In this document: one piece after another, positions 1 to 9,591 of the stretch
Numbering within the stretch: position 1 is the first letter of the stretch
Layout: each line of letters begins with the position of its first letter
From: Candidatus Pantoea deserta
GTDB taxonomy: Bacteria; Pseudomonadota; Gammaproteobacteria; Enterobacterales; Enterobacteriaceae
DNA length: 64,000 nt
Assembly: GCF_003813865.1 (NCBI RefSeq)
Contig: NZ_RMVG01000012.1
Coordinates: 1 to 64,000, forward strand
Reading direction: 5' to 3'
Notes under the pieces: model-generated
Databases searched by the model: none
What the model was told of the DNA's origin: nothing
Seen by the model: the letters and a program-made list of their open reading frames with translations, nothing else
Position numbers and translations under genes: made by a program

Positions 1-886
1 GGTTATTCCCCCCCGAAAAAACCGGGCCGCGGACGGGCACCAGCACAGGATTAAGGCCCCCCCCCAGCGGCGAGGCGCCGCCGATCACCACGGCCAGAAT
101 CGCATCCAGCTCCAGCCATAATCCGGCGTTATTGGCGTCTGCGCCGCGAATATCGGCGGTGACAACCACCCCCGCCACGGCCGCGCACAGCCCGCTAATC
201 ACATAGGGAGACATCACCACCAGCCAGCCGGTGACGCCTGCATTGCGCGCCGCGCGCAGATTAATGCCCACCGCTTCGATAAACAGACCGAGCGCGGTCT
301 TGCGCGTCAGCAGCCATACCAGCACGGCGACCGCCAGCGTAATCCACACCGGCACCGGCAGCAGCCACAGCGAACCGCTGCCCAGCCAGGCCAGGCTGAC
401 GCTGTCGAAGGTCACGATTTGCCCCTGGGTAATCAGCTGGGCAATGCCGCGTCCCGCCACCATCAAAATCAGCGTGGCGACAAAGGGCTGAATACGCAGC
501 AGCGCCACCAGCACGCCGTTCCACAGGCCGCACAGCAGTCCCGCGCCCAGCGCGGAAAAGATCACCACCGTCAGGCTGTGTCCCGCGACCGTCAGCGTGG
601 CGGCGGTCGCTCCGGCAATCGCCATCACCGCGCCTACGGAAAGATCGATGCCGCCGGTGGCGATCACCAGCGTCATTCCGACGGCCAGCAGCGCCACCGG
701 CGCGGCGCGGTTAAGAATATCGATCGGGCTGCCGAACAGGCGGCCATCCTGTAAGTGCACGGCAAAAAAGTTATTCGCCACTAGGCTGTCTACCAGCAGC
801 ACCAGAATCAGCGCCGCGATTTGCGGCAGGCCCGGCGGCAGCCGAAATTTACGTCGTTCGGTCTTGGTCATATGGGATTCAAGCAT
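1..886 (-). CDS. ytfT: YtfT, inner-membrane permease of a sugar (galactofuranose) ABC transporter, partial
   Basis: Integral membrane subunit that would carry galactofuranose or a similar sugar across the inner membrane with YtfQ and YtfR. The reading frame from the ATG at 886 gives a basic N-terminus followed by hydrophobic segments, with the family stretch NRAAPVALLAVGMTLVIATG and the loop EAVGINLRAARNAG. The start overlaps the ytfR stop by 8 bases, so the two are translationally coupled. The C-terminal part lies beyond the window. The last 20 or so codons (bases 1-65) do not match the well-conserved family sequence that follows VVIGG, which suggests poor sequence at a contig end rather than biology. 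Confidence 0.9.
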   Translation of the reverse strand, partial: MLESHMTKTERRKFRLPPGLPQIAALILVLLVDSLVANNFFAVHLQDGRLFGSPIDILNRAAPVALLAVGMTLVIATGGIDLSVGAVMAIAGATAATLTVAGHSLTVVIFSALGAGLLCGLWNGVLVALLRIQPFVATLILMVAGRGIAQLITQGQIVTFDSVSLAWLGSGSLWLLPVPVWITLAVAVLVWLLTRKTALGLFIEAVGINLRAARNAGVTGWLVVMSPYVISGLCAAVAGVVVTADIRGADANNAGLWLELDAILAVVIGGASPLGGGLNPVLVPVRGPVFSGGNN

Positions 887-2402
887 GTTGTGCCCTTCCA
901 TCCGCAATGGCGTTAACAATGGACGCCACTGACAGCTGCTCAAGCGGGATCTCCGCGACCTGCTTCAGGTCACGCATAATCAGCACGCGATCGGCATAAC
1001 CCACCAGCTCCTCCAGTTCAGAGGAGATCACCAGCAGCGCCAGCCCGTCGGCGCACAGTGATTCGATCAGGCGGATGATTTCGGCGTGCGCGCCGACGTC
1101 GATGCCGCGCGTCGGTTCATCGAGGATCAGAAACTGCGGTTTTGTCACCAGCCAGCGCGACAGCAGCACCTTTTGCTGGTTGCCGCCGGAAAGCAGCTCA
1201 ACCGGCTGGTCAGCGTGCGGCGTGCGAATACCGAGGCTTTTGATAAAACGCTCCGCGATGGCCTGCTGCTCGCGACGCTTGATAGGCCGCAGCCAGCCGC
1301 GCTGCGCCTGCAACGCAAGGATAATGTTTTCGCGCACCGAGGCCGCGCCGATAATGCCGTCGGTCTTGCGATCTTCCGGACAGAATCCCATGCCAAGACG
1401 CGACGCCTTTGCCGGCGAGCGAATAGTCTGGGGTTTGCCCTTGATGGTTGCCGTGCCGCGGTCGGGACGACGAATGCCAAACAGCACTTCCGCGGTTTCG
1501 GTACGGCCGGAACCAAGCAGCCCGGCCAGCCCCACCACTTCGCCAGGGCGAACCTCAAGGCTGAAAGGTTCGATGGTGCCCTTTTTGCCGTAGTCACGGA
1601 ACGAGGCGACCGGCTGATTGCTGCGCAGCGTGCTGCCCTGACGTTGCAGCGCCGTTTCCAGCAGCTCGCGCCCCAGCATCAGCTTGATCAGCTCGATTTG
1701 CGGCAGCGTCGCGGTATCGCGCGTGGCAATAAACTGGCCGTTGCGCAGCACCGTAATGCGGTCGGTAATGCGATAGACCTGATCGAGAAAATGGGTGACG
1801 AAAATCAGGCTCATGCCTTTGGCTTTAAGCTGCGCCATCAGGGTAAACAGCATATCGACTTCACTGGCGTCGAGGCTGGCGGTCGGCTCATCCAGGATCA
1901 AAACCTGTGCCGAGAGATCCACCGCGCGACAGATGGCGATGATCTGCTGCATCGCCACCGAGTAGTGACCCAGCGGACGCGTCACGTCCAGCGCAAAACC
2001 ATAGTTGCGCATCAGCGCGTCGGCGTCGCGCACCATGCGGCGCCGATCGATCATGCCGAAGCGGCGCGGCTCGCGCCCGATAAATAAATTGTCGGCCACC
2101 GACATGTTCGGTAGCAGATTCACTTCCTGATATACCGTACCTATGCCCATCTCTTGCGCGTCGGCGGTGCTGCGCGGCGCGATAGCCTGCCCGTTCAGGG
2201 TCAGGGTGCCCGCGTCGCGGCTGTAAACACCGGTCAGCACTTTAATCAGCGTCGATTTTCCGGCGCCGTTTTCGCCCAGCAGCGCCATGATTTCGCCTTT
2301 ACGTACGCTAAAGGAGACATTATCCAGCGCTTTAACGCCGGGGAAGCCTTTGCTGACGCCGCTGATAGTGAGTAGCGTGTCGTCATTGTGCGTAGTCATC
2401 AT
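879..2402 (-). CDS. ytfR: YtfR, sugar ABC transporter ATP-binding protein (two fused ABC modules)
   Basis: A 507-residue cytoplasmic ATPase with two ABC domains in tandem, the arrangement of the ribose/galactose (CUT2) class. The first module has an intact Walker A (GENGAGKST, near residue 43) and Walker B (LILDEPTAS). The second has the degenerate P-loop GLLGSGRTE but a good signature LLSGGNQQK and LILDEPTRG, so hydrolysis is probably asymmetric as in RbsA. It sits between the binding-protein gene ytfQ and the permease gene ytfT. Two adjacent ATG codons start the frame; either could be used. Confidence 0.95.
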   Translation of the reverse strand: MMTTHNDDTLLTISGVSKGFPGVKALDNVSFSVRKGEIMALLGENGAGKSTLIKVLTGVYSRDAGTLTLNGQAIAPRSTADAQEMGIGTVYQEVNLLPNMSVADNLFIGREPRRFGMIDRRRMVRDADALMRNYGFALDVTRPLGHYSVAMQQIIAICRAVDLSAQVLILDEPTASLDASEVDMLFTLMAQLKAKGMSLIFVTHFLDQVYRITDRITVLRNGQFIATRDTATLPQIELIKLMLGRELLETALQRQGSTLRSNQPVASFRDYGKKGTIEPFSLEVRPGEVVGLAGLLGSGRTETAEVLFGIRRPDRGTATIKGKPQTIRSPAKASRLGMGFCPEDRKTDGIIGAASVRENIILALQAQRGWLRPIKRREQQAIAERFIKSLGIRTPHADQPVELLSGGNQQKVLLSRWLVTKPQFLILDEPTRGIDVGAHAEIIRLIESLCADGLALLVISSELEELVGYADRVLIMRDLKQVAEIPLEQLSVASIVNAIADGRAQHA

Positions 2403-2423
2403 GTCAGCTCCGCCTCAACAGAT

Positions 2424-2447
2424 AAAAAGCCGCTCGTGAGAGCGGCT
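2424..2447 (-). terminator. Hairpin with T-run between ytfQ and ytfR
   Basis: On the minus strand an 8-bp perfect stem (AGCCGCTC / GAGCGGCT, 4-base loop) is followed by five T residues. It lies in the 51-base gap after ytfQ. Such intra-operon hairpins commonly protect or partially terminate the binding-protein mRNA so that YtfQ is made in excess over YtfR and YtfT; that role is inferred. Confidence 0.65.
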
Positions 2448-2453
2448 CGCGGC

Positions 2454-3410
2454 TCAGTAGCCCATGCCTTTTTTGGTGTCCAGCTGTGCCTGCGCGTCGG
2501 CTGGCAGATATAGTCGGGATTCGGTTCGGGTGATTTTCGGCGGCAGCGTGCCGTCTTTTTTGAATTTCTCCAGCGCGTCGAAAGCAGGACCGGCCATGTT
2601 GGGCGTCAGCTCCACGTTGGCGTTGGCTTCGCCCGCCAGCATGGCTTTATAGATGTCCGGCACGCCGTCGATAGAGCCAGTAAGAATATCTTTGCCCGGT
2701 TTGAGTCCGGCTTCCTTGATCGCCTGAATCGCCCCGATCGCCATATCGTCGTTATGCGCATAGACCATGCAGATGTTCTTGCCGTTATTTTCCGCCTTGA
2801 TAAAGCTCTCCATAACCTCTTTACCTTTGCTGCGGGTAAAGTCACCGGACTGCGAACGCACGACTTTGATGTTCGGATGACCGGCGATAGCTTCGGCAAA
2901 GCCTTTTTTACGGTCGATGGCGACGCTGGCGCCGACGGTGCCCTGTAGCTCCACAACGTTACACTTCTTGTCGCCGACGGTTTTCACCAGCCAGTCGCCA
3001 ATCAGTTTTCCTTCCAGTACGTTGTCCGCCGTCACCACGGTCATATAAAGCGATTTGTCTTTTACGACGATGGCGCGATCAAGCAGGAAAACCGGAATCT
3101 TAGCGTCTTTGGCCTCTTCCAGTACCGGCTCCCAGCCCGTCTGCACTACCGGCGCGATAAAAATGGCATCGACGCCCTGGGCGATAAAGGAACGCACGGC
3201 CTTGATCTGGTTTTCCTGTTTTTGCTGGCCGTCGGCGATTTTCAGCGTGATGCCGCGCTTCGCTGCTTCACTTTTCGCCACGTTGGTTTCCGCTGAGCGC
3301 CAGCCGGATTCAGAGCCAACCTGAGAGAAGCCGACCGTCAGGTCTGCGGCCATGACCGGCGCGGCGAGCGCGGCGCTGACCAGGCTGGTCAAAAGTAAAC
3401 GTTTCCACAT
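2454..3410 (-). CDS. ytfQ: YtfQ, periplasmic sugar (galactofuranose) binding protein
   Basis: Periplasmic binding protein of 318 residues that hands the sugar to YtfR-YtfT. A classical signal peptide (MWKRLLLTSLVSAALAAP, cleavage after AADL or nearby) is followed by the type I binding-protein fold with GFSQVGSESGWR, the hinge-region stretch IFIAPVVQTGWEPV, and CMVYAHNDDMAIGAIQA. The start at 3410 is chosen because it begins the signal peptide and has a strong ribosome site (AGAGGAG); the frame is open 105 bases further upstream but that part lacks any secretion signal. Two GalR/GalS-type operators are associated with it, one inside its first codons. Confidence 0.96.
   Translation of the reverse strand: MWKRLLLTSLVSAALAAPVMAADLTVGFSQVGSESGWRSAETNVAKSEAAKRGITLKIADGQQKQENQIKAVRSFIAQGVDAIFIAPVVQTGWEPVLEEAKDAKIPVFLLDRAIVVKDKSLYMTVVTADNVLEGKLIGDWLVKTVGDKKCNVVELQGTVGASVAIDRKKGFAEAIAGHPNIKVVRSQSGDFTRSKGKEVMESFIKAENNGKNICMVYAHNDDMAIGAIQAIKEAGLKPGKDILTGSIDGVPDIYKAMLAGEANANVELTPNMAGPAFDALEKFKKDGTLPPKITRTESRLYLPADAQAQLDTKKGMGY
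3393..3408 (-). promoter_or_regulatory. GalR/GalS-type operator inside ytfQ codons 1-6
   Basis: The minus-strand sequence GTGGAAACGTTTACTT matches 10 of the 12 fixed positions of the GalR/GalS consensus GTGNAANCGNTTNCAC. It starts at the G of the ytfQ initiation codon. An internal operator paired with an upstream one is the known layout of the gal operon; function here is inferred. Confidence 0.5.
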
Positions 3411-4060
3411 AGATTGCACTCCTCTGAAGGGCGTTTGCGAGTAAGGGTAAAGAGCCTGTTTAGCCTGGCGTAAAACCGGCGCAATTAGGGCGACGCGCTT
3501 CACAAAACGGTTCAAATTAAAGGAGTTACGTGCAGATCCGGCAGGTCAGGCATACAAGCGGCATGGACAAAATAACTGTGGAATTTTGGCGCTGTGGTTA
3601 AATAAATGTAATAAAGAGAATCGCTTATGAAATCTGCATTTGAAAGCGATTACAATTTTAGGCAAACATTGGTCATTCTCTCGCAGTCCGTATCAGATAA
3701 TAAATTTGTGATTATCCGCACAGTCGCCGAAGCGCGCCGGGCTGGCGGCCGGGGACAGGCGTAACAGGGGTAAATCCGAATAAACTCAACGCTTTTTATT
3801 GCACGTCTTTCTCTACCGATAAGGTAAACCTGCGCAGTTAATAACGGTTTATTCGCCTGGCGCAGGCTATTTTCGCCAGCGTTTATTGCAAAAAAACCGC
3901 AATCGCGTCTTGCGCAGCAGCCAGCGGCGTAGTCAGGGCTGACAGGGCTTTTCAGCGCCCGTATCAGGGCGATGCCAGATGAAAAAAAGCGCAAAACGTG
4001 CCTTTTTAACCCACTGGTCGCCATTACTGGAAAATTTAAATATTATTTAGGATAAGCCAC
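3411..4060. other. Intergenic region between ytfQ and cnu
   Basis: About 650 bases with no convincing gene. A minus-strand open frame at 3650-4024 has no ribosome site, no recognisable family and unlikely composition. Besides the upstream operator described separately, no clear promoter for ytfQ could be assigned. Confidence 0.5.
3640..3655 (-). promoter_or_regulatory. GalR/GalS-type operator upstream of ytfQ
   Basis: TGAAAGCGATTACA (3641-3654) matches all ten inner fixed positions of the GalR/GalS consensus and lacks only the outermost G and C. It is centred 247 bp from the operator in the ytfQ start region. The bases just to its left contain an 8-bp inverted repeat AATCGCTT (3619-3626) / AAGCGATT (3644-3651), which overlaps the operator. 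Confidence 0.55.
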
Positions 4061-4088
4061 TGGACAGAAAATGCCGGCTCCCTATACT
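4061..4088 (+). promoter_or_regulatory. Probable sigma-70 promoter of cnu
   Basis: A -35 box TGGACA (4061-4066) and -10 box TATACT (4083-4088) are separated by 16 bases. Predicted transcription begins near 4095, leaving a leader of roughly 28 bases. Confidence 0.55.
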
Positions 4089-4122
4089 GGGCGCTCCCCT
4101 GTTCTCTTCATTTATGACAATC

Positions 4123-4338
4123 ATGACTGCGCAAGATTACCTGCTCAAATTTCGCAAAGTAAATAACCTGGAAAGCCTCGAAAAACTCTACGACCATCTT
4201 AACTATTCGCTCACCGATAACAGGGAACTTATCAATATGTATCGTGCTGCGGATCACCGTCGCGCCGAACTCGCCTCCGGCGGCAGGCTCTACGATCTGG
4301 GCTGCGTCCCCAAAACCGTATGGCATTACGTGGTCTGA
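4123..4338 (+). CDS. cnu: Cnu (YdgT), Hha-family nucleoid-associated protein
   Basis: A 71-residue Hha/YmoA-family protein. Members bind H-NS and StpA and strengthen silencing of AT-rich DNA; E. coli Cnu also binds oriC. The sequence begins [12 protein letters not shown], then [16 protein letters not shown] and AADHRRAEL, and closes with VPKTVWHYV, matching Cnu rather than Hha. An in-frame ATG nine bases upstream (4114) would add three residues; 4123 is preferred because it aligns with the E. coli start. No obvious ribosome site precedes either. The neighbour ydgK is the same as in E. coli. Confidence 0.95.
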   Translation: MTAQDYLLKFRKVNNLESLEKLYDHLNYSLTDNRELINMYRAADHRRAELASGGRLYDLGCVPKTVWHYVV

Positions 4339-4428
4339 TCTTCCCTCCTCTTCACCTTTTCTGCGTGAGCGGGCGCGGGCCGACGTGTTATCCTCTACCG
4401 CTTTTCTCGTCGCAACAGGAACACTGCA

Positions 4429-4872
4429 ATGAATAAACCGGTAACCGCACCGCGTCTTGGCGGATGGCTGCTCGTCCCGCTCGCCTGGCTGATTATGACC
4501 ATGCTGACCAGCGCTCTGCTGCTGGCCATGTACCTCAGCCCGCTGTTCAACCCTGAATGGCGCGCCACCCTGTTTTCATACCAGGGGTTACTGGTCACCA
4601 ACTGGGTCGTTTCGCTGCTGACCGCGCTGGCCGTCTGGCTTTACAGCCTGTGGGTTTGCTGGATGTTCTGTAAGCGCTCGCGCCGGTTGCCGCGCCACTA
4701 CATTATCTGGTTGCTGGTCACGCTGCTGCTGGCGCTTAAAACCTTCGCTTTTACCCCTGTGGCCGATGGCAAAGCGGTCCAGACGCTGCTGCTGACGCTG
4801 CTCGCCGCCGCAGTTTTCGTGCCCTACTTCAAACGGTCGCAGCGCGTGAAAACCACCTTTATCCAGCCGTAA
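4429..4872 (+). CDS. ydgK: YdgK, DUF2569 inner-membrane protein
   Basis: A 147-residue membrane protein with the conserved opening RLGGWLLVP of the DUF2569 family and four predicted hydrophobic helices (about residues 14-35, 50-75, 88-105 and 115-130). Its biochemical function is unknown. It lies between cnu and rsxA as in E. coli. An AGGAAC ribosome site sits 6 bases before the ATG. Confidence 0.9.
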   Translation: MNKPVTAPRLGGWLLVPLAWLIMTMLTSALLLAMYLSPLFNPEWRATLFSYQGLLVTNWVVSLLTALAVWLYSLWVCWMFCKRSRRLPRHYIIWLLVTLLLALKTFAFTPVADGKAVQTLLLTLLAAAVFVPYFKRSQRVKTTFIQP

Positions 4873-4937
4873 CGCCGCGAGTTTAGACAATAATTTAATT
4901 CTGAGTGCGAAACCGCTTTCTGCTTCTTGCACAGTGG

Positions 4938-4966
4938 TTGAGATAGCGTCACAGATCACAGATAAT
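4938..4966 (+). promoter_or_regulatory. Probable sigma-70 promoter of the rsx operon
   Basis: TTGAGA (4938-4943), a 17-base spacer and GATAAT (4961-4966) lie 30 bases before the rsxA start codon. Spacing is ideal and five of six -10 bases match the consensus. Confidence 0.55.
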
Positions 4967-4995
4967 AGGTCGCTTTCCGAATTAATGGCGAAAAA

Positions 4996-5577
4996 ATGAC
5001 CGATTATCTCTTGCTGTTTGTAGGTACAGTGCTGGTAAATAACTTCGTTCTGGTGAAGTTTCTCGGCCTGTGTCCCTTTATGGGCGTTTCCAAAAAACTG
5101 GAGACGGCGATTGGCATGGGTCTCGCTACCACCTTTGTGATTACGCTGGCGTCGATTTGTGCCTGGCTGGTTAACCACCTGATTCTGGTGCCCCTTGACC
5201 TGGTTTATCTGCGTACAATGGCCTATATCCTGGTGATCGCCGTGGTGGTGCAGTTCACCGAAATGGTGGTACGCAAAACCAGCCCCTCGCTTTATCGTCT
5301 GCTCGGCATTTTTCTGCCGTTGATTACCACGAACTGCGCGGTCCTTGGCGTCCCGCTGCTGAGCGTCAATCTTAATCACACCTTTTTACAGGCGGCCATC
5401 TACGGCTTTAGCGCCTCACTCGGCTTCTCGCTGGTCATGGTGCTGTTTGCCGGTATGCGTGAGCGACTGGTGCTCGCCAATGTTCCCGCCCCCTTTAAAG
5501 GTTCCTCTATCGCGCTGGTCACGGCTGGTCTGATGGCGCTGGCATTTATGGGCTTTAGCGGTCTGGTGAAATTCTGA
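4996..5577 (+). CDS. rsxA: RsxA, Rnf-type electron transport complex subunit A
   Basis: Polytopic inner-membrane subunit (193 residues, about six helices) of the Rsx/Rnf complex, which in E. coli keeps the SoxR iron-sulfur sensor reduced and so switches off the soxRS response. The opening [19 protein letters not shown] and the central [12 protein letters not shown] are family hallmarks. Homologous to RsxE, with which it forms a pseudo-symmetric pair. First gene of rsxABCDGE; its stop overlaps the rsxB start by one base. Confidence 0.97.
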   Translation: MTDYLLLFVGTVLVNNFVLVKFLGLCPFMGVSKKLETAIGMGLATTFVITLASICAWLVNHLILVPLDLVYLRTMAYILVIAVVVQFTEMVVRKTSPSLYRLLGIFLPLITTNCAVLGVPLLSVNLNHTFLQAAIYGFSASLGFSLVMVLFAGMRERLVLANVPAPFKGSSIALVTAGLMALAFMGFSGLVKF

Positions 5578-6155
5578 TGACGGCGATCTGGATTGCAATT
5601 ATTGTTTTGAGCGCGCTGAGCCTGGTGTTCGGCGCGCTGCTGGGCTATGCCTCGCGCCGCTTTGAGGTCGAAGAAGATCCCATTGTCGAGCAGATCGACG
5701 AACTGCTGCCGCAAAGCCAGTGCGGACAGTGCGGCTACCCCGGCTGTCGTCCCTATGCCGACGCGGTGGGAAACCACGGCGAGGCTATCAATAAATGCGC
5801 GCCCGGCGGCGAGCAAACCATGCTGAAACTGGCGGCGCTGCTGAACGTCGATCCGCAGCCGATTGACGGCGATGAGACGGCGAAAGAGCCGGTGCGTACC
5901 GTAGCCTGGATTGATGAAGCGAACTGCATCGGCTGCACCAAATGTATTCAGGCCTGTCCGGTCGACGCTATCGTCGGCGCAACGCGCGCCATGCACACCG
6001 TACTGAGCGACGTCTGCACAGGCTGTGATCTCTGCGTCGCCCCCTGTCCTACCGACTGCATCGAAATGCGTCCAGTGGCTACCACCACCGCTAACTGGAA
6101 GTGGGACCTCAATACCATTCCTGTACGGGTGATCCCGGTAGAAAGTCATGCTTAA
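5577..6155 (+). CDS. rsxB: RsxB, iron-sulfur ferredoxin subunit
   Basis: Membrane-anchored ferredoxin of 192 residues. One N-terminal helix is followed by a 4Fe-4S motif of the Fe-S (DUF) type (CGQCGYPGC, near residue 48) and two ferredoxin-like motifs ([12 protein letters not shown] near 114 and [12 protein letters not shown] near 144). It passes electrons between RsxC and the membrane flavoproteins. Overlaps rsxC by 8 bases. Confidence 0.97.
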   Translation: MTAIWIAIIVLSALSLVFGALLGYASRRFEVEEDPIVEQIDELLPQSQCGQCGYPGCRPYADAVGNHGEAINKCAPGGEQTMLKLAALLNVDPQPIDGDETAKEPVRTVAWIDEANCIGCTKCIQACPVDAIVGATRAMHTVLSDVCTGCDLCVAPCPTDCIEMRPVATTTANWKWDLNTIPVRVIPVESHA

Positions 6156-8529
6156 TCTGTTGAATATCTTTCGTAAAGAGAAGCTGTGGGATTTCGAGGG
6201 CGGCATCCATCCGCCGGAAATGAAAACCCAGTCCAACGGCACGCCGCTTAGCCAGCTGCCGCTGCCGGATCGGTTTATCATTCCGCTGAAGCAGCATATC
6301 GGCCATGAGGGTGAAATTTGCGTCGCCCCTGGCGATCGCGTACTGCGCGGCCAGCCGCTGACCTTTGGCAATGGCCGCATGCTGCCGGTGCACGCGCCAA
6401 CCTCCGGCACCATCGACGCCATTGCGCAGCATATGACTGCGCATCCGTCGGGGCTGTCAGAGCTGTGCATTTTTATGTCGCCGGATGGTGAAGACCGCTG
6501 GACCACGCTGGTCCCGATGGCCGATTACCGTCAGCGCGAACGCAGCGAGATTGTGCAGCGTATCCATGACGCAGGCGTTGCAGGCCTGGGCGGCGCGGGC
6601 TTCCCGACCGGCACCAAGCTGCGCGGCGGACTGCGCGGCGTCAACACCCTGATCATCAACGCGGCGGAGTGCGAACCCTATATCACCGCTGACGATCGTC
6701 TGATGCAGGATTATGCCGCCGAAGTGCTGGAAGGCAGCCGCATCCTTGCCTGGGTGCTTCAGGCCGAGCGCGTGCTGATCGGCATCGAAGACAACAAACC
6801 GGAAGCTATTGCCGCGCTGAAACAGGCGCTGGGCGGCGAACGGGACCTGCAAATTCGCGTGATCCCCACGAAATATCCGTCCGGCGGCGCGAAACAGCTG
6901 ACCAAAATTTTGACCGGTCTGGAAGTGCCGCACGGCGGCCGCTCCACCGATATTGGCGTGCTGATGCAGAACGTAGGCACGGCCTGGGCGGTGAAGCGCG
7001 CCGTTATCAACGGCGAACCGCTTACCGAACGCGTCGTGACCTTAACCGGCGAGGCGATTGCACAGCCGCGCAACGTCTGGGGCCGCATCGGCACCCCCAT
7101 CAGCCATCTGCTGCGCCATGCAGGCTTTACCCCGGCGGCGCGACAGATGGTGATTATGGGCGGCCCGCTGATGGGCTTTACCCTGCCGTCGCTTGACGTG
7201 CCGGTGGTGAAAATCACCAACTGCATCCTCGCGCCCTCCGCCAGCGAGATGGGCAACAGTGAGGAAGAGCAGTCCTGTATTCGCTGCTCCGCCTGCGCAG
7301 ACGCCTGTCCGGCGAAGCTGCTGCCGCAGCAGCTTTACTGGTTCAGCCAGGGCGGCGACCACGACAAAGCGCGCGCCCATCATATTGACGACTGTATTGA
7401 GTGCGGCGCCTGCGCCTGGGTATGTCCGAGCAATATTCCGCTGGTGCAGTACTATCGCCAGGAAAAGGCCGAGCTGCGCGCCATCGATCTTGAGGCTAAA
7501 CGTACCGCCGAGGCAAAAGCGCGTTTTGAGGCGCGCCAGGCGCGTCTGGAACGGGAAAAACTGGCGCGCGAAGCCAAACATGAGCAGGCTAAACAGCGCG
7601 TCGCCCGTAATGATGAAGGCGAACTGGCTGCTGCGCGCGAGCGCGTAATGGCCAGACGACAGGCCGCAGGCGAAGTCGATCCTGCCGTAGAAGAAGCGCA
7701 ACGCCAGGCGCGTCATGCCCAGGCGCATCTGCGTCAGGCCGAAGCGCAGGCGGAAACGCAGGCCCTGAGCCGTCAGGCAGAAGATCCGCGCAAGGCAGCA
7801 GTAGAAGCGGCGATTGCCCGCGCCAAAGCGAAGAAAATCACGCAGAGCGACGCGCCGCAGCCTGACGCCGCGGCCGACGCTGTCGATCCGCGCAAGGCAG
7901 CAGTTGAAGCGGCGATTGCCCGCGCCAAAGCGAAGAAAGCCGCGCAGAGCGACGCGCCGCAGCCTGACGCCGCGGCAGAGACCGTTGATCCGCGCAAGGC
8001 CGCGGTCGAAGCCGCGATTGCCCGCGCCAAAGCGAAGAAAGCCACGCAGAGCGACGCGCTGCAGCCTGACGCTGAGGCCGACGCCGTCGATCCGCGCAAG
8101 GCCGCGGTCGAAGCCGCGATTGCCCGCGCCAAAGCGAAGAAAGCCGCGCAGAGCGACGCGCCGCAGCCTGATGCTGAGGCCGACGCCGTCGATCCGCGCA
8201 AGGCCGCGGTTGAAGCGGCGATTGCCCGCGCCAAAGCGAAGAAAGCCGCCGCTGCGCAGGCCGCAGCCGGTACGCTGACCGAAGAGGTTCAGCCGGTTGA
8301 GGACGTACCGCCGGTCGATCCGCGCAAAGCGGCGGTGGAAGCCGCAATTGCCCGTGCCAAAGCGAAAAAAGCCGCTGCCGCGCAAGAGTCAGAAAAGGAC
8401 GTCGTGACCCCCGACGTTGAACACAGTGATGCGCGTCCGTCGGATGACGCGCGCAAGGCAGCCGTCGCTGCCGCTATCGCCAGGGCTAAAGCGCGTAAAG
8501 CGCAGACGCCGTCGACGTTTGAGGAATAA
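6148..8529 (+). CDS. rsxC: RsxC, large soluble flavin/iron-sulfur subunit with expanded repeat tail
   Basis: A 793-residue subunit that accepts NADH-derived electrons in Rnf complexes. It has an N-terminal barrel-like domain, a central NQR1/Nuo51-like flavin-binding domain ([13 protein letters not shown]), then two 4Fe-4S motifs ([12 protein letters not shown] and [12 protein letters not shown], about residues 376-425). A long charged coiled-coil segment leads into an Ala/Lys-rich tail with seven copies of a [18 protein letters not shown] unit (residue 546 onward). E. coli RsxC is about 740 residues; the extra length is in this tail. The stop abuts the rsxD start with no gap. Confidence 0.96.
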   Translation: MLNLLNIFRKEKLWDFEGGIHPPEMKTQSNGTPLSQLPLPDRFIIPLKQHIGHEGEICVAPGDRVLRGQPLTFGNGRMLPVHAPTSGTIDAIAQHMTAHPSGLSELCIFMSPDGEDRWTTLVPMADYRQRERSEIVQRIHDAGVAGLGGAGFPTGTKLRGGLRGVNTLIINAAECEPYITADDRLMQDYAAEVLEGSRILAWVLQAERVLIGIEDNKPEAIAALKQALGGERDLQIRVIPTKYPSGGAKQLTKILTGLEVPHGGRSTDIGVLMQNVGTAWAVKRAVINGEPLTERVVTLTGEAIAQPRNVWGRIGTPISHLLRHAGFTPAARQMVIMGGPLMGFTLPSLDVPVVKITNCILAPSASEMGNSEEEQSCIRCSACADACPAKLLPQQLYWFSQGGDHDKARAHHIDDCIECGACAWVCPSNIPLVQYYRQEKAELRAIDLEAKRTAEAKARFEARQARLEREKLAREAKHEQAKQRVARNDEGELAAARERVMARRQAAGEVDPAVEEAQRQARHAQAHLRQAEAQAETQALSRQAEDPRKAAVEAAIARAKAKKITQSDAPQPDAAADAVDPRKAAVEAAIARAKAKKAAQSDAPQPDAAAETVDPRKAAVEAAIARAKAKKATQSDALQPDAEADAVDPRKAAVEAAIARAKAKKAAQSDAPQPDAEADAVDPRKAAVEAAIARAKAKKAAAAQAAAGTLTEEVQPVEDVPPVDPRKAAVEAAIARAKAKKAAAAQESEKDVVTPDVEHSDARPSDDARKAAVAAAIARAKARKAQTPSTFEE
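7783..8499 (+). repeat. 102-bp tandem repeat array inside rsxC
   Basis: Repeat units start at 7783, 7885, 7987, 8089 and 8191, each exactly 102 bp (34 codons) apart and nearly identical, then continue as diverged units at 8317 and 8446. Every unit encodes [18 protein letters not shown] followed by a variable acidic linker such as [15 protein letters not shown]. The high nucleotide identity of the first four units implies recent duplication. Confidence 0.95.
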
Positions 8530-9588
8530 ATGGCTTTTCGTATCGCAAGTTCTCCCTATACCCATAACCACCGCAGCACCGGCAATATTATGCTGCTGGT
8601 GGTGCTGGCGGCCGTGCCCGGCTTCGCCGCCCAGTGCTATTTTTTCGGCTACGGCAGCCTGTTGCAGGTTGTGCTGGCCGTCCTGACCGCCTGGCTGGCG
8701 GAAGCCGCGATTCTGCGTCTGCGCAAAGCGCCGGTCGTGCCTAATCTGGCGGATAACTCCGCGCTGCTGACCGCCGTGCTGCTCGGCATCAGTTTACCGC
8801 CGCTGGCGCCCTGGTGGCTGGTGGTGATTGGCACCGTTTTCGCCATTATCATTGCCAAACAGCTGTACGGCGGACTGGGACAAAACCCCTTTAATCCGGC
8901 GATGGTCGGCTATGTGGTGCTGCTGATCTCCTTCCCGGTACAGATGACCAGCTGGCTGCCGCCCGATGCGCTCCAGGCGATAAAACCCGGCCTGACTGAC
9001 TCGCTGAGCATGATTTTCACCGGCCACACCCTGGCGGGCGACACCATGCAACAGCTGCAAATCGGCGCAGACGGCATTAGCCAGGCGACGCCGCTGGATA
9101 ATTTCAAAACTGGCCTGCGCGCCGGTCACAGCGCGGAACAGCTGCTGGCGCAGCCGATTTATACCGGCATCCTGGCGGGTCTTGGCTGGCAGTGGATCAA
9201 CGTCGGCTATCTGGCGGGCGGATTGTTTCTGCTGTGGAAGAACGCGATTCGCTGGCATATTCCGGCGGCGATGCTGCTCTCGCTGGCCTTTTGCGCCACG
9301 CTGGGCTGGCTGATTGCGCCCGACAGCCTGAATACCCCGCTTATCCACCTTTTCTCCGGCGCAACGATGCTCGGCGCGTTCTTTATTGCTACCGACCCGG
9401 TTACCGCTTCGACGACTAACCGTGGCCGCCTGCTCTACGGCGCGCTGATTGGCCTGCTGGTATGGTTGATCCGCAGCTTTGGCGGCTACCCGGACGGCGT
9501 CGCCTTTGCGGTGCTGCTGGCCAATATTTGCGTTCCGCTGATCGATTACTACACCCAGCCGCGCGTTTACGGCCATCGTAAGGAGTAA
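8530..9588 (+). CDS. rsxD: RsxD, membrane flavoprotein subunit
   Basis: A 352-residue polytopic subunit of the NqrB/RnfD family. The motif [18 protein letters not shown] carries the SGAT element whose threonine takes a covalently linked FMN in this family. The stretch [16 protein letters not shown] is another family hallmark. Fourth gene of the operon; 3 bases separate it from rsxG. Confidence 0.97.
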   Translation: MAFRIASSPYTHNHRSTGNIMLLVVLAAVPGFAAQCYFFGYGSLLQVVLAVLTAWLAEAAILRLRKAPVVPNLADNSALLTAVLLGISLPPLAPWWLVVIGTVFAIIIAKQLYGGLGQNPFNPAMVGYVVLLISFPVQMTSWLPPDALQAIKPGLTDSLSMIFTGHTLAGDTMQQLQIGADGISQATPLDNFKTGLRAGHSAEQLLAQPIYTGILAGLGWQWINVGYLAGGLFLLWKNAIRWHIPAAMLLSLAFCATLGWLIAPDSLNTPLIHLFSGATMLGAFFIATDPVTASTTNRGRLLYGALIGLLVWLIRSFGGYPDGVAFAVLLANICVPLIDYYTQPRVYGHRKE

Positions 9589-9591
9589 TCG

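Noticed and set aside
3650..4024. A 124-codon minus-strand frame between ytfQ and cnu.
   Set aside because: No ribosome site, no family resemblance, Cys/Arg-rich composition unlike its neighbours, and it ends inside the GalR-type operator region.
7042..8385. Long antisense frame (447 codons) and several other long frames opposite or within rsxC.
   Set aside because: They are frame shadows of the GC-rich, repeated rsxC sequence; the repeats keep the other frames free of stops.
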